From: Chelatococcus sp. HY11
GTDB taxonomy: Bacteria > Pseudomonadota > Alphaproteobacteria > Rhizobiales > Beijerinckiaceae
Reading direction: 5' to 3'
DNA: 64,000 bases
Assembly (NCBI RefSeq): GCF_018398335.1
Contig: NZ_JAHBRX010000001.1
Location: 124,001 to 188,000, forward strand
A program made the position numbers and the translations under genes. The notes below the pieces were generated by a model. That model was not told the DNA's origin and did not search any database. It saw nothing but the letters and a program-made list of their open reading frames with translations. Positions 56,750 through 64,000 of the stretch are shown here, piece after piece (the stretch's first letter is position 1; every line of letters starts with the position of its first letter).

Positions 56750-57691
56750 TCAGACCCGATCCGGATTGACCGGCTCTCGGGCCAGCGCTTGCTCCCGCAA
56801 GAAGATGAACAGGCCGGCTCCAACGATGATCGCCGCGCCGACGAGCATATGCGGTGTCGGCATGTCGTCGAAGAACACGTAGCCGAACACGATGGCCCAG
56901 ATGATGAAGGTATATTGGTACGGCACCACAACCGAAGCTGGCGCCAGTTTCAGCGCTCGGTTGACGCATAGGCTCGCAATCATCGAGACGATGCCGAGCA
57001 AACCCAGCAGCCCGAAGTCGATCGCCGTCGGTGTGACCCAGCCGATCGGTGCCAATATGGCGCCAATGAGAAGTGGCGCGACGATCTGGACGGAGACCAG
57101 CAGCGTCTCGGATGTCCCGCGAAGCTGGCGGGTCGTGATCATCAGGAATGCGAAGCCCATGCTGCCGCAGAACGCGACGAAATCCGGGAACCCGAAGGTC
57201 CCGGCTGTCGGATTGAGGGCAATGACGACACCGCAAAAGCCGAAAGCCACGGCGAGCCAGCGTTTCCAGCCAACCTTCTCGCCGAGCAGCAGGGCCGAGA
57301 GGGCCGTGACATAGATCGGCGCGGCAAGATAGTAGGTCATGACGCTGGCGAGAGGCAGATAGGCGACCGCCCAATAGAAACAAGCGACATCAAAGATGAC
57401 GGCGATGCCACGCAGGATTTGCAAGCGGGGGCGCTGCACCCCCCGGATGCCTGACAAGCCCTCGCGCCAAAGGAACGGTAGAAGCAGCAAGAACGCGGCC
57501 AGGCCGCGGATTAGCATGACCTGCGGCACGGTGTAGGTGGCCACCAGCCACTTGCCCATGACGTCGTTCAGCGAATATGAGAAAATGCCGAGCAACATCA
57601 GTCCGATGCCCGCGACCGTCGCGCCTTTGGCGACGGGCCCCTCGACGAGGGAGGCGGATCTAGGGACAGTTGTTGGATCGGTGGCGGACAT
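56750..57691 (-). CDS. DMT-superfamily (EamA) exporter
   Basis: 313 residues from the ATG at 57691 ('MSATDPTTVPRSASLVEGPV'); the frame starts earlier but with no good start site. Ten transmembrane segments, with 'SYSLNDVMGKWLVATYTVPQVMLIRG' and 'LPLASVMTYYLAAPIYVTALSALLLGEKVGWKRW' as the EamA cores. Divergent from the GntR gene at 57909, so it may share control with the sugar-acid genes. Confidence 0.88.
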   Translation of the reverse strand: MSATDPTTVPRSASLVEGPVAKGATVAGIGLMLLGIFSYSLNDVMGKWLVATYTVPQVMLIRGLAAFLLLLPFLWREGLSGIRGVQRPRLQILRGIAVIFDVACFYWAVAYLPLASVMTYYLAAPIYVTALSALLLGEKVGWKRWLAVAFGFCGVVIALNPTAGTFGFPDFVAFCGSMGFAFLMITTRQLRGTSETLLVSVQIVAPLLIGAILAPIGWVTPTAIDFGLLGLLGIVSMIASLCVNRALKLAPASVVVPYQYTFIIWAIVFGYVFFDDMPTPHMLVGAAIIVGAGLFIFLREQALAREPVNPDRV

Positions 57692-57908
57692 GATGACTGC
57701 TTTACACGATGAACTGTGGCTATTTTCAGCACTTTCCGCATAGCGGATAAGCATCGTGCCCGGTAGGTAGGCAGCTGCAACCCTTGCCTGCGTCGCCTTC
57801 AACGCAGCGCAAGACGCATGTCACGTTGACCTGCGTGGCGATTTGTCGGACATTTGCGGCAAAAGGGACGGCGCTGATGCTGGCTAGTGGGTATTGTGGG
57901 GGAGCCAA

Positions 57909-58757
57909 ATGAGCAAGCGATCGGCCGTCTCGGCTCGCACCCCGCGCTATCGGCATACCGAAGTCGCCCTCGCGATCGGGCGACAGATCGTGAGCGGAGA
58001 ATGGTCTCCGGGGCAGGCTTTGCAGCCGGAGGATGCGCTGTCGCGTGAGCTCGGTGTGTCCCGTTCCTCCTTGCGGGAGGCCATCAAGATTCTCGCCGGT
58101 AAGGGCCTGGTCCAATCCTCTCCCCGGCGCGGGACCGTTGTTCGCCCTCATGACCAGTGGAATCTGTTCGACGCGGATGTGCTTGCGTGGCACAGCGAGG
58201 GGCAGTTGAGCGCCGATTTTGTCCGCGAGCTTTTTGAGCTCCGGCGGATGATTGAGCCTGATGCGGCGGCGCTCGCTGCCGAGCGGGCCATTCCCGCCAA
58301 GCTCACCGCCCTTGAGGCGGCCATGGCCGCCCTTGCTGCGGCTGATACCCATTCCACGCATTCAATCGATGCCGACCTCGCCTTCCACAGCGCCGTATTG
58401 GCTGCTTCGGGCAATCACCTCCTCGCGGCACTGGCCCCTGTGATCGAAGCCTCCCTGACGTTGGCCTTCCGCGTCTCGCGGACGGTGTCCGACGAGCTCG
58501 GCCACGTCATTCCCATGCATGGCGCGGTCGTCGAGGCAATCTTGAGCGGCGATGCCGCGGCGGCCCATGCCGCGATGCGGGGGTTGCTCGAGAGGTCCGA
58601 GCGCGACGCTCTGGCTGTCGCCCGGCCCGACAGGATGGTCCCCCAACCCGCCACTGGCCGGGTGTCCTCCCGGAAGTCTGTCGCGCGTCTTACGGACGCG
58701 CTCGGGTCTGACGCATCTTCCAACCCGACCTTGCATGACCTAGCCCCTGGCAAGTGA
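57909..58757 (+). CDS. GntR/FadR-family transcriptional regulator
   Basis: 282 residues. A winged helix near residues 18-85 ('IGRQIVSGEWSPGQALQPEDALSRELGVSRSSLREAIKILAGKGLV') and a helical FCD effector domain to about 225 with metal-binding His/Asp positions ('DADLAFHSAVLAASGN', 'IPMHGAVVEAI'). The last 50 residues are disordered. GGGGAGCC before the ATG. It is 51 bases from the AraD1-like gene, which it likely regulates in response to a sugar acid. Confidence 0.92.
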   Translation: MSKRSAVSARTPRYRHTEVALAIGRQIVSGEWSPGQALQPEDALSRELGVSRSSLREAIKILAGKGLVQSSPRRGTVVRPHDQWNLFDADVLAWHSEGQLSADFVRELFELRRMIEPDAAALAAERAIPAKLTALEAAMAALAAADTHSTHSIDADLAFHSAVLAASGNHLLAALAPVIEASLTLAFRVSRTVSDELGHVIPMHGAVVEAILSGDAAAAHAAMRGLLERSERDALAVARPDRMVPQPATGRVSSRKSVARLTDALGSDASSNPTLHDLAPGK

Positions 58758-58808
58758 CAATGCTTGTCGGCAAGAATTCTGACGGTTTCGACCAAAGGTG
58801 AGGAAGCA

Positions 58809-59819
58809 ATGACAACTTTGCGCCTGGTGCAGTTCCTGAATGCAAATGGGGAGCGGCGAGTCGCCGTTCCGTCAGCCGATGGCAAGACCCTGACGCTGCT
58901 CGAGGGCATCGAGCGTGTCTACGACCTCGCTCGCGCCGCCGAGGCCAAGGCATCGTCACTCGCTGATACGGTGAAGGCTCATCTTGGGCGCGAGACGGTG
59001 GACTACGAGCTTGTCGTCGCGGAAAAGCGCCTCTTGGCCCCGATTGATCATCCCGATCCCAGCCGTTGCCATGTGACGGGCACCGGACTGACCCATCTTG
59101 GCAGCGCCGATACCCGGGACAAGATGCATCAAAGCGCGCAGTCCGAAGAGGCGACACTCACGGATTCCATGAAGATGTTCCGCGATGGCCTGAACGGCGG
59201 CAAGCCGGCCGGCGGCGAGCCGGGCGCCCAGCCGGAATGGTTTTACAAAGGCAACGGCCGTTTCATTGTCGCTCCCGAGGCGTCGCTCGTCTCTCCGGCC
59301 TTCGCCGAGGACGGCGGTGAGGAGCCGGAGCTCGCGGGTATCTATCTCATCGGAGAGGACGGCACACCGCTCAGTATCGGCTTTGCCCTTGCGAACGAGT
59401 TCTCGGACCATGTCACCGAGCGCCGGAACTATCTGCTGCTCGCCCATTCCAAGCTTCGTCAGAGTTCTTTCGGCCCGGAACTGCGGCTTGGACCCGCGCC
59501 CGCCGATATCCGCGGCACAAGCCGGATTCGTCGTAACGGCGCGGTGCTCTGGGAAAAGCCGTTCCTGACGGGGGAGGACAACATGTCCCACAGCCTAGCC
59601 AATCTTGAGCATCACCATTTTAAATATCCCGAGCATCGGGTGCCGGGTGATCTGCATATCCACTACTTCGGCACGGCAACCTTGAGTTTCGCTGATGGAA
59701 TCAGGGCAGAGGCGGGCGATGTGTTTGAGATAGAGGCGCCCGATTTCGGCCGCCCGCTTCGCAATGCGCTCAAGGTCGCCAAGGCGGGGGCGGCGGTGAC
59801 GGCCGCGCGGCGCCTGTAA
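58809..59819 (+). CDS. GguC/AraD1-like fumarylacetoacetate hydrolase family enzyme
   Basis: 336 residues. 'LLAPIDHPDPSRCHVTGTGLTHLGSADTRDKMH', 'EWFYKGNGRFIV', 'EEPELAGIYLIGEDG' and 'GFALANEFSDHVTERRNYL' follow the AraD1 (GguC) group, whose members act as 2-keto-3-deoxy sugar acid dehydratases such as L-2-keto-3-deoxyarabonate dehydratase. The Glu/Asp metal ligands typical of the FAH fold are present. GAGGAAG is 6 bases before the ATG. Next to its GntR regulator; a hairpin at 59848 ends it. Confidence 0.85.
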   Translation: MTTLRLVQFLNANGERRVAVPSADGKTLTLLEGIERVYDLARAAEAKASSLADTVKAHLGRETVDYELVVAEKRLLAPIDHPDPSRCHVTGTGLTHLGSADTRDKMHQSAQSEEATLTDSMKMFRDGLNGGKPAGGEPGAQPEWFYKGNGRFIVAPEASLVSPAFAEDGGEEPELAGIYLIGEDGTPLSIGFALANEFSDHVTERRNYLLLAHSKLRQSSFGPELRLGPAPADIRGTSRIRRNGAVLWEKPFLTGEDNMSHSLANLEHHHFKYPEHRVPGDLHIHYFGTATLSFADGIRAEAGDVFEIEAPDFGRPLRNALKVAKAGAAVTAARRL

Positions 59820-59847
59820 AGCTGATAGCGTGTTGGTGGTAATGAAA

Positions 59848-59872
59848 GGGACCGGATTGAAAACCCGGTCCC
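59848..59872. terminator. Hairpin between the sugar-acid gene and the repeat protein
   Basis: GGGACCGG pairs with CCGGTCCC around a 9-base loop, 28 bases after the AraD1-like stop. It has no strong T-run on either strand, but position suits a two-way terminator between converging genes. Confidence 0.55.
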
Positions 59873-59946
59873 TACATGCCTTGTCGGCGGATCAGATTGA
59901 TTGACCTGCCATATTCCCCGCCGCAGACGAGGAGATACGGGAGCCG

Positions 59947-60759
59947 TCAGGCGAAGGGGAGGCCGGAGTCCGACGGCGGAGCCGCGAACGACATGACATG
60001 CGCCCCCTCCGGCACAAACCAGCTGCTCGAACCATGGGAGCTCCAAGCCTGGGCCAAGTCCTTCAGCTCCTGATAGATAGCCGTGCCGTCTTGTCCATCA
60101 CGATAGTCGATGACATACAATTCGCGTGTGGAAGCGTTTTCGCCCACCAAGTACCAGCTATTCTCCTCACCTGTCTTGAAATCAAAATAGTTGTAATTGT
60201 GGTCGCCCATCGCAACGTGATAGACGAAGCCGCCCTCGGAGCCTTCGGAACCGATCGCGCCGGCTTCCGAACGCTTGGTCTCCGAAGTGTATGCATTACC
60301 ATTCGACGCGGTCGCGGTTGCCTCGGCGTTGCCCTCCACATGGGTGTCGGTGGAGATCGACCCGCTGACGAAGTTACCTTCCTCATCGTACACGCCGCTC
60401 GCGCTCGCCGACGCGGAGGCAAACGAAGAGCTGCCGTTAGCTGCGGGAGCCACCGTAGCAGTGGAGGAATCCACGATGATATGGCTGCCGTCCGTTGCGC
60501 TGGCGCTCGCGCTGGCATTCCCCTCACTGTGGGTGCTGGTCGTTACGGCCATGCCGCCAGCATCGTCGTCAGTGACCTGCAAGACAGAAGACGCGCCGCC
60601 ATTTGTGGTGTCCGCCGATGCGCTGGCATTCACATAGCCGAAATCACCGGTCGCGCTGACCGACGTCGCAGTTGTGCCGTTGGTGGAACTCGATGAAGCC
60701 TGAATACTGGCGGACCCTGAACCATCGAAAGAGAAGCTCTGTACGGAAACACTAGCCAT
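59947..60759 (-). CDS. Ser/Ala/Thr-rich repeat protein, probably exported
   Basis: 270 residues. Residues 1-165 are low in complexity with repeats around 'SASASA', and pairs such as 'TSTHSEGNASASASATDG' and 'ISTDTHVEGNAEATATASNG' about 55 residues apart. The last 100 residues form a separate domain with aromatic and acidic residues ('MGDHNYNYFDFKTGEENSWYLVG', 'ELYVIDYRDG'). No N-terminal signal peptide, so a type I secretion substrate or surface protein is possible. Function unknown. Next to two other likely exported proteins. Confidence 0.65.
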   Translation of the reverse strand: MASVSVQSFSFDGSGSASIQASSSSTNGTTATSVSATGDFGYVNASASADTTNGGASSVLQVTDDDAGGMAVTTSTHSEGNASASASATDGSHIIVDSSTATVAPAANGSSSFASASASASGVYDEEGNFVSGSISTDTHVEGNAEATATASNGNAYTSETKRSEAGAIGSEGSEGGFVYHVAMGDHNYNYFDFKTGEENSWYLVGENASTRELYVIDYRDGQDGTAIYQELKDLAQAWSSHGSSSWFVPEGAHVMSFAAPPSDSGLPFA

Positions 60760-60922
60760 TGATATAATCCAAAAATATTAGGTAAAACAGATAAGTAGCA
60801 TTCTCATAAAACTTTATTCCGCGAGAGTTACCTCGTGTGAGGCGTCCACATTATCGCATTTTATGCAGATAATTTTTCTCAAATTACGACGCGGCATCGT
60901 GTTCGCGCCCATTTCGGAGTGA

Positions 60923-61546
60923 TTAGTGCGGACCGCTGGGTTCCAGGTTTTGCCCTCTCCTTATGTCCTCGGAAAAGAATGCATTCTTTAATCGAGACGC
61001 GGTTTCGGGAGGGTGCGGCAAGCCGGCTGCATCAATCCGCTGCAGTACGGCCCTACGTATCCGTGCGGCATCGCTGCAAATTCCAGCGACGGTGAATGTC
61101 GGAAGAACAGGTTTAGCATAGTCATATGCGTGGCTGACCACGAGCGATTTCTTGACGATATCGACGCAATTGAAATCATAGTATAAAGGGCCGAATGGCA
61201 GCGAGTCCACCCGGTGGAGATGTGGAGATTCTCTGTATCGACGCATTCCTTCGCCAGCGAATTCCTTGTATATCCAGTCATATGTGGCGCGCTCACTAAT
61301 TCCTATATTGTATTTCAAGTCTTCGTCGGAAGGTATGCACACCCGATAGACGGGGTCGCCAAATGGTCCTTTCTTAAAGGCATCGAAGACCGGTGACCGC
61401 CCTTTGCGTATCCACGAAATATAAGTTGAATCGTGGCCGAGCCCTGTCAGTGCAACCGCGGCGTGGCCACCGCCCAGACGGAGCTCAAAGGCGCCGCCAT
61501 TTGCCATCCCGTAAACAACAATCATTCTGGGGTCCCAAAAGAACAT
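60923..61546 (-). CDS. Putative permuted papain-like cysteine hydrolase
   Basis: 207 residues. Segments run in this order: 'GGGHAAVALTG' (His28), 'TYISWIRKG', 'GDPVYRVCIPSDEDL', 'YDWIYKEF', then 'YYDFNCVDIVKKSL' (Cys127). A His near the start followed by an Asn-Cys-x-x-[IV] helix is the layout of circularly permuted papain-like enzymes (NlpC/P60-like). No signal peptide. It could cut a peptide or acyl bond. A second ATG at codon 8 is possible. Families of this kind act as secreted effectors or cell-wall amidases, but none was matched here. Confidence 0.5.
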   Translation of the reverse strand: MFFWDPRMIVVYGMANGGAFELRLGGGHAAVALTGLGHDSTYISWIRKGRSPVFDAFKKGPFGDPVYRVCIPSDEDLKYNIGISERATYDWIYKEFAGEGMRRYRESPHLHRVDSLPFGPLYYDFNCVDIVKKSLVVSHAYDYAKPVLPTFTVAGICSDAARIRRAVLQRIDAAGLPHPPETASRLKNAFFSEDIRRGQNLEPSGPH

Positions 61547-61920
61547 AAAATTAATCTACGTGAATATAAATATATTTCCTTTCTAGATTTAATATTATAC
61601 CGTAATATTTGGTATTATGTTTATTTAAATTGCGGTTATTCTGAATGATTAATCTGCCGTCTGGCAAATTTGGGGCGATCTATGGGTTTATTTTGGCGCC
61701 TCTTAAATGCCGCGTGTCGCGCGAGCTGTGCTGGGCATTCGTGATATCGGAAATGAGCGACGCGATGAGGGCATGCCCGGCGCTTCCTGGAGGCCTGCCG
61801 CATTTCAAGAATGATCATATACTATAGATTGTGAGGGTCGAGCGACAATGAGTTGGAGCAAAGCCCAATTGCCATGGGGTGTGGGAGGGCAAGTCTGTTG
61901 GGATTTTTGTGGTGGCTATG
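61547..61920. other. AT-rich gap between two leftward genes
   Basis: 374 bases, very AT-rich between 61550 and 61640, probably holding the promoter of the cysteine-hydrolase-like gene. Two 60-codon frames on opposite strands have no support. No repeat or terminator recognised. Confidence 0.5.
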
Positions 61921-63951
61921 TCATATAATGATAGGCCAATGATCTCTGCGATCTCCGGACCCCAGGTTCTGGAGCTCCAGGTCATGGAGCCCCACTATTT
62001 TGATCAAGGTGTGCTCGCTATTGTCCGCGAAAATGTAGGAGTTGCCATTGAAGGCGAACCAGCCCCAACCATCTTTGTCTGTTAATTCAACGGCCTTGCC
62101 ATGGGCCTGATGAAGGCTCGCGGCTGCACTCACGGTATTGATAGCTGATTGGATGTCCCTCAGCAAAGCGAGATCGGCACAATCAGTACGCTTGAGGAAG
62201 GGCAATTCGATCCGATCAAATCGCAAAGGATCAAAATCGTAGATCACGGTCATGTTGTCATCGCTCTCGCCTAGAGTCGACTGCGAGGCTTTCTCGATGA
62301 CTATACGATCCTTTCCAGAGCCGGTGGAGATGATGTTGTGCCCACCGCCAGCATAAATGGTGTCATCGCCGGATCCCGTTGTGATGAGGTCGGTGCCATT
62401 ACCGGTTCTGACGGTGACTTTTTTCGAATCTTGCCAGCAGAAGTCGCTACCATGAGCGCTTCCGTAAAATTCGATTGTCTCTATATCGTCCTTATGCCTC
62501 CAATTCTTCTCGTAGTGGAGTACAAGACTCCCTTTGCATCCTGTCGCATCGATGCGACGGAGCGAAGGCGTTGTCGCGTGGGACAGGTTGAGCGCGATGT
62601 CGCTTTCGCTAACAATCCTGAGTGTCAGCAGATTGGGAGAATCAAGGCCGATAGGCGCCATTATCCCTTCCCCGATCGTCAATTTCAGCCAGCTCGCCCG
62701 GTTGAAATGCAGGTCGCTTGCCTGCCCAGCGATATGGATATCCCGTTCGCTGAACCATGTCTTCGCCGGACGGAAGTCGAGCGTCGTGGAATGGGCCGCG
62801 TTGCGGATATGGACGGAGACATCACTATCCAGGTTCGGGACTTTGACCGGGAAGGACAGGCTATCGAGCTTGAGGGTTCTCAACTCTCCAAATCCGTATC
62901 CGTTGATCAATGCTCCGTTCGTCTTGGAGGCCGTATTCAATCCGCTCTGTGGGACGACCTCGGCGGGGCGTATCCAGAGCTCTTCGATACTGATGAGCTT
63001 GGCGTCAACGACCGTCTCGCTCATCTCCAGCGACAAAATGTCATGCCCGGCACAGCCATCGACCGTATTTCGGCTTAGTACAGTTGAGTTAATCCGCGGA
63101 CGCTCGGTACTATTCGACACGATATAAGCTGGCGCGCGGATGAAATCACCGAATGGTGTTCCAACGAAATGCTGATGCGAACTGGAGATGACATGTTCTG
63201 TCCAGTTCACGGAATTGGCCGCGCCCTCGGATCCCGCGGCGCGGCAGATCCTTGGGTCATCTGGGGTTTGTGTGAGTGGCGGGGATGTATCGGGAAGACC
63301 CGGAGCTTCGTGGGCCACGGCGTTTTGGGGAGGCTCGGGCGAGCTTTCAGGGACGATGGATGCATTGACGATCTGGTCAGATGGGGGAGCCTCTTGGAGA
63401 GCGTTGGAGAGGCTAGGTGAAGTTTCCTGTGGTTCGTCCGCGACATCGGTTTCGTTGATGTCAGCGGGCATTGGAGGGTGGCGCAGCAGAAGCGAGCCGA
63501 TATAATTTTCCGTGCGGTTGTGCAGCCCATCCAGAAAGACACCGATATAGGGCTTGAGAAAGGTGCTTATCTCTGATGCCTGCGCGAGTTTCGCCAGGAG
63601 TTGCCCCGCCGAGTGCGTTTCAAACTCGGGTCGCCAAGCGTATTCCTTCGAAATGATCCTATTTGAGCCTAGGGCATTCGCAAGAAATTCGTGATAGATC
63701 GAGCGCGGCGTCCAGGAGCCATAAAGCGAATTGAACTCGGGATTGTCGATGAAGCGTGTCGCCACATCGCCGAAGGATTGGCGTCCATCGAGCATGCTGG
63801 TCCAGTAATCCAGCCCAGTGCGGTCCGGTACGCGATTGAACGTGATCTGATAAAGTCTCACGGCCTGAACGGCGCGGCCATGCCAGGCGCTGCTTTGGCT
63901 TCGATCGCTGTCGTCTATTTCTTGTACCATGTTGTCTATGAATTCGGACAT
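61921..63951 (-). CDS. DUF4214/RTX calcium-binding secreted protein
   Basis: 676 residues. Residues 28-80 form a DUF4214 domain ('VRLYQITFNRVPDRTGLDYW', 'FGDVATRFIDNPEF'), a proline/glutamate linker follows at about 160-240, then a long beta region, and near 517-552 two RTX nonapeptide-like repeats ('NGTDLITTGSGDDTIYAGGG'). The last 120 residues end in a hydrophobic 'DHWPIII', in the style of type I secretion signals. It is likely exported by a type I system. No secretion genes are in the window. Confidence 0.82.
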   Translation of the reverse strand: MSEFIDNMVQEIDDSDRSQSSAWHGRAVQAVRLYQITFNRVPDRTGLDYWTSMLDGRQSFGDVATRFIDNPEFNSLYGSWTPRSIYHEFLANALGSNRIISKEYAWRPEFETHSAGQLLAKLAQASEISTFLKPYIGVFLDGLHNRTENYIGSLLLRHPPMPADINETDVADEPQETSPSLSNALQEAPPSDQIVNASIVPESSPEPPQNAVAHEAPGLPDTSPPLTQTPDDPRICRAAGSEGAANSVNWTEHVISSSHQHFVGTPFGDFIRAPAYIVSNSTERPRINSTVLSRNTVDGCAGHDILSLEMSETVVDAKLISIEELWIRPAEVVPQSGLNTASKTNGALINGYGFGELRTLKLDSLSFPVKVPNLDSDVSVHIRNAAHSTTLDFRPAKTWFSERDIHIAGQASDLHFNRASWLKLTIGEGIMAPIGLDSPNLLTLRIVSESDIALNLSHATTPSLRRIDATGCKGSLVLHYEKNWRHKDDIETIEFYGSAHGSDFCWQDSKKVTVRTGNGTDLITTGSGDDTIYAGGGHNIISTGSGKDRIVIEKASQSTLGESDDNMTVIYDFDPLRFDRIELPFLKRTDCADLALLRDIQSAINTVSAAASLHQAHGKAVELTDKDGWGWFAFNGNSYIFADNSEHTLIKIVGLHDLELQNLGSGDRRDHWPIII

Positions 63952-64000
63952 GAATTCCCCTGCCAGTTTTTCAAATGGCTATCTGCAGCTTCCAATTTTC

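Noticed and set aside
1-64000. CRISPR arrays, insertion sequences and rRNA genes
   Set aside because: No regularly spaced direct repeats, transposase-like genes with inverted ends, or rRNA segments were seen.

Overview
The window looks like part of the chromosome of a GC-rich alphaproteobacterium, most likely Hyphomicrobiales (Rhizobiales); I cannot name the genus. The pointers are the high GC coding style, an RcnB-like periplasmic protein, a GguC/AraD1-type sugar-acid enzyme next to a GntR regulator, and phage genes of types common in rhizobial prophages. About three quarters of the window (1 to ~49377) is the right-hand part of a large tail-containing prophage; the rest is host DNA.

Prophage layout. 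1-8300 is the early region: Gp157-like protein (cut by the window edge), PD-(D/E)XK nuclease, HNH nuclease, phosphoribosyltransferase-like protein, SF2 helicase, two DNA methyltransferases (one frameshifted at a G7 run), a TSCPD-type protein, small membrane proteins, and a HicA-HicB module on the opposite strand with two palindromic operators. 8300-11961 is replication: a primase-polymerase/DUF3987 protein, an AT-rich region with repeated ACGTGTAA-like sequences, and a VRR-NUC nuclease. Two tRNA genes (Tyr, Thr) and a terminator follow. 13442-22833 is packaging and head, of lambda type (gpNu1/gpA, gpW, gpB portal), with the prohead protease fused to the capsid protein. 22820-39837 is a contractile tail in the P2 order: V, PAAR, W, J, I, fibre genes, sheath, tube, E/E', tape measure, U, X, D. 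A canonical G GGA AAC slippery site predicts a -1 frameshift joining E and E'. 41902-43951 is lysis: small lipoprotein, GH19 endolysin, holin candidate, an HNH gene, and nested Rz/Rz1-type spanins. 43948-49095 is right-end cargo: a coiled-coil membrane protein, a membrane-anchored trypsin-like protease, an HTH-metallophosphatase, DUF1937 and DUF6378 proteins, a highly structured RNA candidate before a 62-codon gene, and an SRAP (YedK) gene with two uncharacterised partners. The phage ends at the 3' half of a CAT-anticodon tRNA (49329-49377), which I read as the right attachment site. The integrase, repressor and other attachment site must lie left of the window.

Host DNA. Just past the attachment site a pirin gene is broken by an exact 530-bp internal inversion; turning 49788-50317 round restores one 311-codon frame. 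Then come an RcnB-like protein, a small lipoprotein, two DMT-family exporters, a 27-codon ORF with an extreme Shine-Dalgarno sequence, a YaiI-family protein, a DenD-like dehydrogenase, and a GntR/FadR regulator beside a GguC/AraD1-like enzyme (sugar-acid use). The right end has three genes on the minus strand in AT-richer DNA: a Ser/Ala/Thr-rich repeat protein, a possible permuted papain-like cysteine hydrolase, and a DUF4214/RTX protein, which look like exported proteins.

The observations most worth following are the structured RNA at 47050-47206, the pirin inversion, the poly-G methyltransferase frameshift, the E/E' slippery site, the HicAB-type operators with a possible third copy at 10810, and the right-end secreted-protein cluster.
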